DNA of 64,000 nt from Letharia columbiana (Eukaryota > Ascomycota > Lecanoromycetes > Lecanorales > Parmeliaceae), in the NCBI RefSeq assembly GCF_014066305.1, contig NW_023501042.1, forward strand, positions 434,001 through 498,000, read 5' to 3'. This document shows, in pieces, positions 21,901 through 36,795 of this stretch; position 1 is the first letter of the stretch; every line of letters begins with the position of its first letter. The position numbers were made by a program, and so were the translations under genes. Under the pieces are notes generated by a model, which worked only from the letters and a program-made list of their open reading frames with translations, was not told where the DNA came from and did no database searches.

Positions 21901-24240
21901 AAAGAGAAGTTATTAACTTAAAAAGGGGGCTATTAATTAGCGCGTTTTTAATTTATTTAAATTAAAACGCGTTAAATCTCTATTTAAATTCGACTATCTA
22001 TTTAACTTAAATATTTTATTTAAATTAAATAATATTTTTATTAATAATCTCTATTCGAATTAAATAAATTTTCTATTAATAATTAACGTTAAGTTAATTA
22101 TTATTTATTATTAAATATTACTACTCTAATTATACTTCTTTATTTACTTTTTTATTCTTAAATATTTTTTTATAAATAATATCTATTTTAGTATATATAA
22201 TTATAAATCTTCTAATATAAATACTTATCGATAATAATTACTTTAATATATTAATAATATATTTTATTTCTTAGATAACGTTATATATAAAGCTATAATT
22301 TACGTAATTATCGATAATAATACTATCGTAAACTTTATAATTATTAAAAATAACGTATAGTTCTTTTTAATAATTTAAAGTTATTTTATATATAATAGTA
22401 TATTTCTACTATAATTAATATCGTTTTTTTATAATCTCTATCGATAAAATATAGAGGTTAAATATTAGCTTTAGCGCTTTTTATATTATCTCTCTCTATT
22501 TAATAAAAACTATATATTTTTTTTAATCGAAGTCTACTAAGATATAGCTTATAAAGAAAACTTATATTAATAGATTTTCTAAAAGTTATTTAAGTTTAAT
22601 ATTATTAAATAACGCGAGGCGCTAATTATATTAAAAATGAAAATCTTATATTATATAAAGCGTAGAGAGATATTTAGAGAAAATAAAGATTATAAATTAT
22701 TTTAATAAGATAGATTCTTTATATTATAGAATTTCTCGAAATTAATTAAGTTTTAAAGAATATAACGATTATAGTATAAATATCTAACTATTTCTTATAT
22801 ATATATATATTATAACTTCGAATTCTTTCGCTAATAGCGAGAATAATTAACTTAAACTATTATATCGCTTTATATATTTCTCTTAATATCTTCGCTATCT
22901 TTTTCTTTTCTTAAAATAAATAATCTCTCTATATATTAATAATAGTAGATATATATAAAAAATAAATATTTACTCGTTTAATATTCTTTAACTATAAAGA
23001 ATATAGAATTCTAGTCTCGCTTATATATCGATAGTATAACTATCTTAAACTTTCGAAAATAATTAATTTTAATATCTTTATTATCGATATAATATATAAT
23101 TTAATCTATTATAGTATTATACACTTTATCTTCTTTTAATATATCTATAAATATATCAAAATCGATATTATTTATTATAACGCGAATTAATATTTAGATC
23201 TTAATAATATTAAGAAGTAATATTAGCGTATTAATTATAATTCTTCTTAAATATATATAGAAACTAGCTCGATTAAAGGTATATAATTATAATATAAAAT
23301 TAATATTATTAATAGAGATAGGTCGTTTATTTAGTCGTTTACGTTTATAAGTCTATATATATATATAATTAATTTTTATAGCTATATTTAATTCGTAATT
23401 ACTTAATTATTTTCTTAAAATATTAGATATAAAGACTCTCGGAAAAGTATTCTTTAATTACTTAAAGATCTTATTAAGTTTTATTTAATTATAAGAAACG
23501 TTAAGCGCGCTCTTAATTAGATATCTCTTTTTTATCTCTTACTTTAAAAAGAAACGAATCTTTTTATAGTTAAACTCTTTTATTATTAAATCGCGTGAGA
23601 TAATTAATATTATTTAAATTCTTAAATTAATATTAATATAGAATAATTTAGATAAGATAGATAAAGATAATATAACGCTAACTTATAAAGACTCGTATTT
23701 TATATCTAAGATTAATTAAATTATAGAATTCTAAAAGAAGTAGAATAATTCTAGAGAAGAATATATTAGAAAGAATATTATAGAATTAATAAAAATTCTA
23801 ATTTAGAAATAGGTTTTACGAGTCGACCTTTATTTAATAAACTCTATTATATTATTTATTCTATCTATTTAGAGAATTAGTTAATAATTAAATCGAATAG
23901 TTAAAGTTAGATAATATAATATAGAGTCGAACTATACTATATATTATTTAGGTATTTAAAATATCTATTTAAGAATAATATATATCTTCTTTAACTCTCT
24001 TATCTACCGTATATCTAAACTATCTTATCTTTTACTTCTTTACTTATATCGTTATTCTTATATTTATTATAAATATTAATTCTCGAGTTAAATATCTTTT
24101 ATTCGATTTTTTTATTTAGAATCTTCTTATTTAGATCTTATAAATTATTTAATATTAAATTATAATTATATATTAAAATAGTATAAAAGCTTTAAAATAA
24201 TCGAGTATACTTATAAATAACGTATCTAAAAAGATAATAT
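18981..24240. other. Unassigned AT-rich, RIP-mutated sequence
   Basis: About 5.3 kb. Dense stops and A/T runs occur throughout, with local patches keeping a few CA or TG (about 21,640-21,740). I tried to read fragments on both strands and recognised no protein. Likely decayed transposons of unknown kind. Confidence 0.5.
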
Positions 24241-27060
24241 AGTATTATTATATATTTAAGAACGAATCATCTCTCTTCGTATATTTCTATTTAAAATTTT
24301 ATTATTAAGGCTTTTTAAATTATTCAATATTAAGTAGTAGTTATATATCTTTTTATTTTTCTATAATAATTATATTACTCTCTTATCTATTTAAATATTT
24401 TATTACTTCTCTTAATTAGTATCTAGATTAATAAAGCGAAAAACTTTTATTAATATTATATTTATATTTATAAAACGCTTAATTAAGATAAGAAAGCGAG
24501 ATTTATCGTTATTCTTAAAAGGTTATATTATTAGATTATCGCGATTTTTAAGTTAAATAGTTAAAGAGTATTAGAGAGTTTCGTTATTTAAATATTTTTA
24601 CTTAAGTTATTATAAGTCTATTAATATTATTTAAGTTTAATAGAGTAGAGAAGAAGATTATATTAAAGCGATAATTAGATTAATTATAAGAGAACTTATA
24701 AATATTACTAGCTTTTTAAAACGTTTATAGATATCTTTACTAAGAGTATCGATTAGCTATTTTAATATAATAAGCTTAAAAATATCTTTTATTAAGTCGT
24801 ATAGATAGTAATTATATATACTATCTTATAAATATTATAATTATTTCTCTTTTATATTATCTAGCTTAGAAGATTAATTACTATTATTTAGATCTATAAT
24901 AATTCTTATTATTATAATATTTAATATCAATTAGCTTTAGTTAATACATTTTAGAGAATTTAAGAATATTAGAAATAATAGTTATAGTATATAGTTTATA
25001 GACCTTATTAAAGTATAACTCATATATAAATTTAAGTAGATTATACTCTTAGCTCTAAGTCTTATTATATTATATAAAATACTCGACTTTAATTTAATCT
25101 TAAATAATCTAATTAGTATTTTAAAGAATTTTTTTTTAATTATCGCTTAATAGATAGATAATCTTTCTTATTTTATAAGGTGAAAGCTTTATAAGTAAAG
25201 CGTCGTTATTAATAGTTCTCGATTTTACTATTTATTTAATTATTAGCTTATTTAGAATTATTTATATTTTATTAATATTTCTTTTTAATTTCTTATTCGA
25301 TAAAGCGCGTAGATAGAATTTTATATTCTTTATATACTTTTTAATATTATAATATTTCTTCTCTATTATCTTAGATAAAATAGTATTTATCTCTTACTAT
25401 AATTATTTAATTAATAAAATTATTATTATTATATTAGTAAAGAATATAATCTATAGTATAATTAAATATTTATAAACGAATAATAGATAATACTTAAACT
25501 CCTTCGCTATTCTATTATAATATACTTACTTTTTCTTATTTAAGTTTTATATATAAGCGAGATTTTTAATAATAATTCTAGATTACTCTATCTTATAGAT
25601 AGTAATTAATATAAATATTAAGAAGGTATTTAATTTTATATTATAGTACTCGTCGATATAAATTTACTTAATAGCGAAGTTATATATAAATAAATTCTTT
25701 ATTTTAGCTTAAATATAATTCTTATAGAACTTAAGCGTTATTAAAATTAAGAATTTCTTTTATTTAGATTAAGCTTTATCGTTAGCTATATATTTAAATA
25801 ATTTAATATTTATAAAAGTTAAAAGCTTTAGGCTAATACTATAATATCGAATTAATTTATATATATAAAAGACGCGAAGTTATATTATATTATAGTCTTC
25901 GAGATTTATTAGCTTAATAATTTTAATAAGCTAGTTTATAAAAATTTTAGCTAAAATAATTACTAAGAAGAATCTTAATTTAAATATTATTTAAATTATA
26001 TAGTTAACTTCGTCTTTATATAGATATATAATATTAAATATCTTAGTCGAAGGGTATTAAAACTATTAATTCTTTTAAATAAATTTCGATATAAGATATT
26101 TATTCGCGAAGGGAGATTTCTTAAAGACTTTAATAATAATAATATCTTAATATTTTTTAAGAATATTAAATTGTAGAGTAAGTTATTATTTAAATATTAA
26201 ATTTATTAATAGTATTAGAGTCTAAAGAAATATTTATATTAGCGAGTTAAATAAAAGAATTAGATATATTTATCTTATCGAAGTTAAGCTTATCTATATT
26301 AATTACTTTATTATAAAGATTTACTCTAAAAACGTTTTTATATTAAATTATATAATTAATAGATTTTTAAGATAATAGATATCGAGGTCTCTTATAAATT
26401 TAAGATATACTCTAAGCCTTTAAAAATATAAGTATTTTTAATACTTCTATTACTATAATTAAGTTATAGAACTTACTTTATAATTTTCTAAGTCTAATTT
26501 AATTACTATAATCTCTCTTTTTTATTAAATTTAATTTTTTTATTAAATTAATTAGTATAGAGAGTAGATAATTAATAATACTCGAATATATACTCTAATA
26601 TTAGATCTCTATCTTCGACCTTTATATTATTCTATATCTTTCTTTAATTTATAATTTTATTAATTTTAATATTATAAAAGTTAGTTAATTAAAAGATATA
26701 ATCTTATTTAATTAAGAGCTTTATTAATATAATATCTCTTATTATTAAATATCTTCTCTTCTATAGTAAAAGCGCGTTATTACTCTTATAAGTTTTAAGT
26801 ATAATAATATTATTTATTAAATTATTAATAAACTTCTTTTATAAAAAATAATAATAAATTTATAATTAAGAATTATTCTTATTTAAGCTAATATTAATAA
26901 GTTAAGAATCTATTTTATTTTTTTTATAAGTATTAAGTAAATTAGATAATAAGATTAAAGGCGAAGCGATAGTAGAATAGAGAGAAAGTAAAGTTTTAGT
27001 AAATTTAGATTAAGGCGAGATATTAGTAAATCTAAAAGAGATTAAAAACTTTAAGATTTT
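24240..27060. repeat. 2.8-kb direct repeat, copy 1
   Basis: About 2.82 kb that matches 27,770-30,600 in the same orientation, from atatatttaag...ctctcttcgtatatttc to ttaaaaactttaagattt. Independent RIP mutations distinguish the copies. The intervening gap is about 710 bp. Confidence 0.88.
25170..26060 (-). pseudogene. Unidentified long damaged coding frame within repeat copy 1
   Basis: On the minus strand one frame runs for about 290 codons with only a handful of stops, all TAA or TAG of the type RIP makes from Gln or Trp, while the other two frames are full of stops. The product is rich in Lys, Ile and Leu, and local words include NLFIYNFAIK, IDEYYNIKLNTFL and NNDALLIKLSPYK. Downstream on the same strand the signal becomes more broken but seems to continue toward about 24.3 kb. 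I do not recognise the family; it is likely a transposon protein because it lies in a duplicated, RIP-mutated unit. Confidence 0.6.
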
Positions 27061-27769
27061 CTAAAAATCGTCTTATACGAAGTATAGTAAAAGAAAGATA
27101 TAAAAAAGAAGAATATTAAGAATTAAGATTAGAATTAGAGTACTTTAATAGATAGCTTAATCTTCTTTATAGATAGAAATTTATTTAATAATTTACTTTA
27201 GTAATAAATAAAGTTTAAAAGAAGAATATAATATATTATTAATAATTTATTTAGATTAAAAGCTAGTCTTAGAAGTTAAGATAAAAGATTTATATTAGAT
27301 AAAACTCGATATTAAAATTAAAAAGTAGCTTTAATAAAGATTTTATTAAATATTATTTATAGTATAAAATTTACGAAGTAAATATTAAATAATAAATTAT
27401 AAAGGAAAAATAGTAGAATATAATATTATAGGCGCTAATAACTAGCGCGATAATTAATTATTTAATTTTAATTTAATAGTTTATTAACTATTTAAATTAT
27501 CTATTTAATTTAAATATTTAATTATAATTTATATTATTTAGAAGCTAGATTAGAGATTATATTAATAATTAAAAATTATAATTAAAAGAATTATAGATAT
27601 TTAATAAAAGTTAAATATTAAGTCTATTATTACTATTAATTAACTTAAATATATCGCTTATTTAACTCGAATACTAAATATAATAATAGTATCGAAATTA
27701 AATAAGCGATATCTAAGCTATCTATATATTCGCGTTATCTATATTTCTAATATTATTATTCTTATTTCT
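27061..27769. other. Spacer between the two 2.8-kb repeat copies
   Basis: About 710 bp of AT-rich sequence with no recognised gene. Confidence 0.5.
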
Positions 27770-30600
27770 AATATTATTATATATTTAAGATTAAATTATC
27801 TCTCTTTGTATATTTCGATTTAATATCTTATTATTTAAGCTATTTAGATTATTTAATATTAAGTAATAATTATAAATCTTTTTATTTTTCTATAATAGTT
27901 ATACTACTCTATTATCTACTTAAATATCTTATTATTTCTTTTAATCGATATCTAGATTTATAGAGCGAAAGAATCTTATTAAGATTATATCTATATTTAT
28001 AAAACGTTTAATAAAAATTAGAAAGCGAGATTCGTTATTATTCTCGAAAGGTCGTATTATTATATTATTATAATTTTTAAAAAAATTATTAAAGAAGTAT
28101 TAGAGAGTTTCGTAATTTAAATACTCTTATTTAAGTTACTACGAGTTTATTAATATTACTTCAAGATTAATTAGATAAAAAAGAAAAATATATTAGATTA
28201 ATAATAAGATTAACGATAGAGGAACTTATAAAAATAATTAATTTTTTAATATATTTATATATATTCTTTTTAAGAGTATTAATTAGCTACTTTAAGATAA
28301 TAAGCTTAAAAATATCTTATATTAGCTCATCTAGATAGTAGTTATAAATACTATATTCTAAGTATTAAAGTTAATTATCTTTCTTATTATCTAGCTTTAT
28401 AAAGTTTAATTATTATTATCTTATTTTATAATAATTTTTATTATTTTAATACTTAGAATTAATTAGCTTTAGTCAATATTATTTAAAGAAATTAAGAATA
28501 TTCAAAATTACTATTACTATTTAAAGCTTATAAACTCTATTAAAATATAAGTTATAGATAAAATTAGAGATATTATAATCTTAGATTATAATCTTCTTAT
28601 ATTATATAATATACTTTACTTTAATTTAATTTTAAATAATTTAATTAATATTCTATAATATCTTTCTTTAATTCTTACTTAATATATAGATAATCTTTCT
28701 TATCTTATATAATAAAAGTTTAATAAGTAAAGTATCGCTATTAATAATTCTTATTTTCGCTATTTATTTAATTATTAGCTTATCTAGAATTATCTATATT
28801 TTATTAATATTTCTCTTTAATTTCTTATTCGATAGACTATATAAGCGAGCTTTTATATTCTCTATTCGCTTTCTAATCTTATAATATACTTTCTCTATTA
28901 TTATCGATATAATGAGATTTATTCTCTATTATAACTACTTTATTAAGAGAATTATTATTATTATATTTATAAAGAATTTAATTTATAATATAATTAAGTA
29001 TTTATATATAAATAATAGATAATACTTATACTTCTTCGCTAGTCTATTATAATATACTCGCCTCTTCTTATATAGTTTTCGCGTACTTATAAGGTCATTA
29101 ATTATAATTCTAGATTACTCTATCTTATAGATATTAATTAATATAAGAATTAAGGCGATATCTAATTTTATATTATAAAATTTATTAATGTAAATCTAGT
29201 CGATAGCGAAGTTATATTCAAATTTCTCTTTATCTTTAATTATAGCTTTTATATAATTCTTATATAACTCGAAAGTTATTAGAATTAAGAATCTCTCTTA
29301 TTTAGATTAAGCTTAATCATTAATTATATATTTAAGTAATTTAATATTTATAGAGATTAAGAGCTTAGCGCTAACTTTATAATATTAAGTTAATTTATAT
29401 ATATAAAATACGCGAAGTTATATAATATCGCGATTATCGAGATTTATAAGCTTAATAATTTTTATAAACTAGTTTATAAAAGTCTTTACTAGAATAATAA
29501 TAAGAAAGAATCTTATTTTAAATATTATTTAGACTATATAGTTCGCTTTATCTTTATATAAATAAGTAATATTAAATATCTTAATCGAAGAATATTAAAA
29601 CTATTAATTCTTTTAAATAAATCTTAATATAAGATATTTACTCGCGAAGAGAGACTTTTTAAAGACTTCGATAATAATAATATTTTAATATTTTTTAAGA
29701 ATATTAAATCATAAAGTAAGTTATTATTTAAATATTTAACTTATTAATAGTATTAGAGTCTAAAAAAATATTTATATTAGCGAGTTAAATAAAAGAATTA
29801 AATATATTTATCTTATTAAAATTAAGCTTATTTATATTAATAGCTTCTTTATAGATATTTATTTAAAGATATTATTATATTAAATTATAGAGTTAATAAA
29901 CCTTTAAAATAATAGAAATTAATATTTCTCGCGAATCTAAGACATAATCTAAGTCTCTAAATATTTAAGTATTATTAATACTTATATTATTATAATTAAG
30001 CTATAAGACTTACTTTATAATTTACTAAGTTATATTAAATTACTAAGATCTTTCTTTTTTATTAAGCTTTATTTTTCTATTATATTAATTAATATAAAGA
30101 ATAAATAATTAATAATACTCGAATATATACTCTAATATTAGATCTCTATCGCCGACCTTTATATTATTCTATATCTTTCTTTAATTTATAATTTTATTAA
30201 TTTTAATATTATAAGAGTTAATTAATTAAAAGAGTATAATCTTATTTAATTAAGAGCTTTATTAATATAATATCTTTTATTATTAAACGCTTTCTCTTTT
30301 ATAGTAAAAGCGTATTATTACTCTTATAAGTTTTAAGTATAATAACGTTATCTATTAGATTATTAACGAACTTCTTTTATAAAAAATAACAATAAATTTA
30401 TAATTAAGAATTACTCTTATTTAAGCTAATACTAATAAGTTAAAAATTTATTTTATTTTCTTTATAAATATTAAGTAAATTAAATAATAAGATCGAAGGC
30501 TCAAGCGATAATAGAATAAAGAGAAAGCGAAATTTCGATAGAATTAAATTAAGATAGAGTATTATAAAAATTAAAAGAGATTAAAAACTTTAAGATTTAC
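27770..30600. repeat. 2.8-kb direct repeat, copy 2
   Basis: It aligns along its length with 24,240-27,060. Matching landmarks include agaaagcgagatt, ttcgctattaagtg-type stretches, actcgaatatatactctaatattagatctctat, and the shared end ttaaaaactttaagatt. It carries more TA than copy 1 in places, so it is equally or more mutated. Confidence 0.88.
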
Positions 30601-33600
30601 TTTAACTTAATAGAAGAAAAAACTAAACACTTAAATATTTTAGAAAATTATTAAGATTAAAAATATAAGTATATTAATAAATCTCGCGAAGTTTTAAAGA
30701 TATTAGCTTCGATATCTAACGTCTTAATTAAAGCTAGAATTAATATTAATACTTATTATTAATATAAAAAAGCGAGATTAATAAATCTTTAATTACGCGC
30801 TATAAGAATATTCGCTATTCAAATATATATACTCGCTTTTAATACTTATATATCTCTTATAAATTATTATTATTATTTATAATTAAGCTTATATTATTTA
30901 CTTTATAAATTAGATAAAATAATATTATAGAATTTTTATTAATATCGTTTTAGAATTATTTTAATTAAAGATAGATAATAAGAGCTTTAAGACTAAGTTA
31001 CTTTTAGAATTAAGAGATTATTATTAAATTATTTATTAACTTCTAAATAGAGATAAGTTTATACTTATTTAGATTATCGATAATAATAAGTTAAAGAAAG
31101 TTAATACTAGAGGGGTTTTTAATTAATAATTTACTAAATTAATAGAGATTTATTAATCTCTTAATCGTTAAGAGCTTCTAGATCTTCGTATATTCATCTT
31201 TCTATATTTTCATTAATTCCCTCTTAAATAATCGCTTCTCTTACTTCATAAGACATCTTATTAATTAATAAAATTAATTTATATAAGAATTTAAGAAGAA
31301 AGCTAAGGTCTTATATAATTATATAATTAAGAAATAAATAGTAATTAAATAATCTCGCTTATGATAATATTAATCTTTCTCTTATATAATCTTATAGACT
31401 TTTTTTAAAGATCTTTATATCTTAATTAACGCGAGAACTTCTCTTTTATTACTTTAAATATAAGCTCTAAAAATCGAAGTTCTTTATAAATATTATCTCG
31501 ATTCGCGATAACGTCTAACTTAGCGATATCGATTTTAAAATAGAAATCGATTTCGATAAACGCTATTATTATAAGTATATCGTTTAAAGAAAATATAGAT
31601 ATTAATATAATAATATATATAATATAATAATAAGAAAACGCGCGTTAGATTAAGTAAGATATAAGATAAAAGAAATTTAAATAAGATTATAGAGTTCGAG
31701 TCGAATATTTAACGTTATTTTTTAAAATATATATTATATCTTTAATTAACTTTAATTAATTATAAGTAAACTTTAATTAATATTAACTTTATTAATAACT
31801 ATCTCGATAGTCTTAATTAAATATTAATATATTATATCTTTAATTAACTTTAATTAATTATTAATAAAAACTTCGATAGAAGTTTCGACTAGCGTTAAAA
31901 TTAGTAACATATATATCGATAATAAAAGTACGAATTTCGCTACTATATCTACTAGAAATATAAATTTATTTAATAATAATATAAATTTTCTAAGATCTAT
32001 TCTCTATTAGTAATTTCGAAATTAATAATCTTCGATAGAGTTTAAGCGATAATAATTACTTCGATAATTAATATTTCGAAAATTAATACTTATTTTAACT
32101 CTTTAATATAAGAGATAATAGTAAGATATAGTAATTAATAAATACTATATCTATATAATTTTTATTTACTCTTTAATTAATTAATAGATAGTCGAGTTTC
32201 TTTTTTAATAGATATATTAATCTTCTTTCTTTTTTATATCTATAAAAATCGATTAATTAGATTATCTTCTCTTCGAATATATATAACTCTTAATAATTTA
32301 TTTAACTTCGATCGTTTATATCTAAAAGACTTTTATTTTAATATAAAGATATATTAGCTAGCTAAATATAATAAAATAACTATATATTATAAATAATAAT
32401 AAATAAATCTTAATATATTTCTTTTATAATATTTAAGATTATTTTTAGAGATACTACTATCTAAATTAAACGATTTAAATTAAAGTAAAATTAATTTCTT
32501 TTATATAAAATATATATTTCTAAATTATATACTCTATAGACGACTTTACTATTTTAAAGTAAATATATAAATATAGTTTTATATATATAAAAGCGCTTTA
32601 ATTATATATACGTATTAAATACAAAGAAACATTTAAAAGTAATAAAAGTATTTCTCCTCTAAATAGCTCGTTATAGACTCTTTCTTTTTATAAATATTTA
32701 TTAATATAAGATATTTTTTATATATAAATTTATAAATATCTTTTATATAATTATAAAGAATATAAAGTTAAAATTAAGACTTCGCGATAAGTAAGACTAG
32801 AGTAGTAATATATATTCGCTAAGACGTTAATACGTTATTAATTATTAAAGAATATATATCTTATAATTAATTAATAATAGATAAGAGAATATATATTCAA
32901 GTATATCGCTTCTATAAAAAATAATATAAAAATAATAGTAAACTTATTAGATATCTACGAGGTTATAGAAAGCGAAAACCAATTCTTTTATACGCGTTCT
33001 TTCGATATTATAAATCGCGATATAGTTAATAATATTAATAATCTAATAGCTCTAATTATCGTAAGAGAAGAAGATATATATTTATCTCGAAGATAATATA
33101 ATTACGAATTTAATATTATAATAGTAATTAAATAAGTAGAAGATAGAAGAAAGAGAGAATAAACGCGATATAAATAATAAATCTAAATAATAAGATAATA
33201 GTACTCTCTTATCTCTATAATAGACTTAAGTTATAATATTATAATTTCGTCTTTAATAGTTAACTCTATAGAATTATATTTAAAAGAGCGAAGACGCTAA
33301 GAGAGATCGATAAAATTATAATTTAAATTAAAGCCTCTTAGTTAAATAAAATCAATATTTAATTATTAAACTAAATCGAATATCGAGTCGATATTCGATA
33401 TAAATAATTTTTAAAATTTATTTAAATCTCGAGAAGATTATACGCTAGCGCTATAATTTTTTAAATTAAGACTCTTTAATAATAATATTAATAAGTTCTT
33501 TCGCGATATTTATTTATAGCGATTTCAAGATAACTATAGCTTTAATAACGCGAAATTATTAAGATATAAGATATAGAATATATATAATAATAATATCGAC

Positions 33601-36464
33601 GGCGGTTAAATTAGCTAGTCTTTTAAAATTTATAACTTTAAATTCAAATTAAGATCGAAGATATATTACGTTATTTACTTCGATATTATAAGTATTATTA
33701 AAGTATTTCTAGTATATAAATCTTTTAATATAAGTTTATATTATTAATTTATACACTAAAGAAACACTAATAAAGCGAGAGTCTATAGCGAGATATATAT
33801 CGCGAATTAATAATAGAAAACGTAGAATAAGCTATCTAATAGCTCTATCGTTATTTTTATTATTTTAATATTAAATAAAACTTATCTCTCTTAAATATAT
33901 AAGAATTAATATACTTAGTCGATTTATATTATAATTAAAAATCTTTAATAAAATACGCGTAACGCGTATAGTAGATCGAGTATAGCGATTCTAGAAATAA
34001 TATCGATTATTATAAAAAAGAAGTTAAGGTCTAGATCTATTACTATATCTTAAATTTAATAATTAAAAATAACTTCTTATACTCTCGCGATATACTATCT
34101 ACTAACGAAGTATATTTAATAATTAAAGAATACTTCGAATATAATATTAATATATAATATATACGCGAATAATCTAACTCGAAGATATTATTTAATACTA
34201 GCTACTATAATATTAAACTATAAAAAATAAATAATAATTACTTTAATCTTAAGCGATAGATACTATTATTCTATATATACAATCTTATCTATAAAGAGAA
34301 AGCGATTATATTCTCTTAATTCTTATATTCTAAATAAATACTTAAGCGTATAATTAAGTAGCTAAGACTATAAAAGAGATATATTAAAAAGATATCGAAA
34401 TACTTATAGAATATAATACTTTATAACCGCTATTCTTTTATTAATAATTACTTCGCTATCGATATATATTAATTATAATACTTCGATATTCTATATTTCT
34501 TAATAATTAAGAAACTTATAGACTATCTACTTAAATAATAAATTAAATATATTAAGAGCTATAAAGATAGAGAATAAGATAAATAAGCTTCTTAATACTC
34601 GCTTTTAAGCGATTTCTAGTTATATTAATCTAAGATATATTAAGTCTCTAAATAAGAAGATATAGTAAATAGAAGAGAATAATTAAACTCTATAGAGATA
34701 CGATAATAATTATCTTTATATCGATCTTAATTAAATTAAATTCGAATACGCTATATATAGATCGCGCTATTCTTAATCTTATTATATTAATAAGATATTG
34801 TTCTTATAATAATAATATTATTCGATATCTACTCGCGACTCTAGCTCGAATTAATTTATTAAAAGAGATTTTTTAAGTATATAGATCTCTAAATAAAACG
34901 ATAAATAAAGATTATTTTAACTTTCTTAAAGTTTTATAGTATTAGTTACTTACTCGAAATAATATAATTATTTAATTTATTTGATAAATTAACTACTTAA
35001 ATAAGAGAAAAAGACGTATATTAAATTCTTTAAAAAGTATTATAAACTAACAAATAAGTATAATAACTATATTAAATAGATTATACGTTATAATATTATA
35101 TATTAGAAGATAATTATAATATATAATCTCGTTAAGTATTAAGATATAGAAGTATTATTATCTATAATTAAGAGATTATAAAAAAAGAGAAGAAGATTAA
35201 GATAAAAACTTCTTTAGATCTTTATATCTAAGATTAATAGACAAATAATAAAAAGCGTAATATTATAAGATAGATAAATTATTATAATAGTCGTTATTAG
35301 CGATTAATAGAGATCGTTACTAAATAATTAAAGTTAAATACTTTTCTTAAAGCTCTAATCGCCTTTATTTAAATAGATTAAATAAAATTAAGAAAATATT
35401 ATCTATTTAAGAGAGATAATAATATTAATATATATAAGGCGAACTATAAATAAGTATACGTCGATATTCGATTCATATTTATTTTAATATTCGATATTAA
35501 AAGACTTTTAAGAAGAATTCTCTAAATATAGCTCGTCTATTTAAAGACGTTGTTATCTATAAATTTATTAATTAACTCTTTTAAAAAAGATAATATAGAA
35601 ATTACGCTTAAATTTATAAATATAACTAATAAACCTTCGATACTAATAAGATTCTTTTAAGGAAATTAATAGAGAAAAGTATTAGTTATAATAAAAGTAA
35701 TAAATCTAGCTTATAGAGATTTTAGATAAAGATCAACTTATCTATAGAGTATTTTTATAAAGATATTTAAGTATCGATATAATAAATAAGTTTAGAAATA
35801 TTATAATATAATAAAAGTAGAAAGAGCGTAGTTATTAATAGCGCGGAATTTAAGAATTCTTAAAAAATAACGATTCTATAGCCTCGTAAGTATCGAGAGA
35901 AATATATATATTATACTCGCGTCGATAAAAGATAAGAAATTTTATTATATTAATAGCTTTATCGACTTTAATTAATATAATAATATCTATAATTTAAATT
36001 TTCTAAATAAGAGCTATAGAGTAGTAAAGGAGATTAATATACGCTATACTATAAGATAATAGAGATATTAAGAATCTAGATCTTAGAATATTAGAAATAA
36101 AATTAAATATATAATAGATAAAATCGATCTTAGTTACTCTTCTCGACTTAAATATCTTTCTTAACTTAAATACTCTTTCTTAACTTAAATATTCTTCTTA
36201 ACTTAAATAACTTTCAAATTATCTTTAAAGTTTATCGAGCGAAGAGAGATTTTATAATTATAGAAATATATATATAAATATTATAATTAGAAAGAGAAGA
36301 GAGAGAGCGAGCTCTTTTCTAATTAGAGAGATATTAATACGCTTTAAAAAGTATCTAACTAAGTATTTTAACGTCGAAGACTACTATTAAATTAATTCGC
36401 GATTTCTTATAATTTAAAAAACGCTATCGCCTATAATAAAGGCTATTATTTAAAGTTTTCTTAA
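30601..36464. other. Unassigned AT-rich, RIP-mutated sequence
   Basis: About 5.9 kb. A less mutated patch lies at about 31,130-31,260. Frames of moderate openness appear on the plus strand around 34.7-35.0 kb, but no family was recognised. No repeat boundary was resolved. Confidence 0.5.
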
Positions 36465-36795
36465 GTTATTAATAGTCTATATAATAATATTAGAATCGAG
36501 ATATATTATTTTAAAAATATAATAAATTAGAAGAAAGTCTTAATATAAGCTATTATAGAGAGATATAAGACGATAAGAGTTATTAATAGTCTATACGATA
36601 ATACTAGAATCGAGATATATTATTTTAAAAATATAATAAATTAGAAGAAAGTCTTAATGTAAGCTATTATAGGGAGATATAAGACGATAAGAGTTATTAA
36701 TAGTCTATATGATAATATTAGAATCGAGATATATTATTTTAAAAATATAATAAATTAGAAGAAAGCCTTAACGTAAGATATTATAGAGGGAGATT
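36465..36795. repeat. 114-bp tandem repeat, three copies
   Basis: The landmark gttattaatagtctata starts at 36465, 36579 and 36693, exactly 114 bp apart; units are over 90% alike by eye. 114 is divisible by three, so a coding origin is possible. Confidence 0.92.

Noticed and set aside
23060..23110. A YID-like word on the minus strand as a second reverse transcriptase box
   Set aside because: Surrounding residues do not match reverse transcriptase motifs; likely chance in low-complexity sequence.
34700..35000. Partly open plus-strand frame as a recombinase of a Starship-type giant element
   Set aside because: No catalytic motif visible; I could not support the identification.
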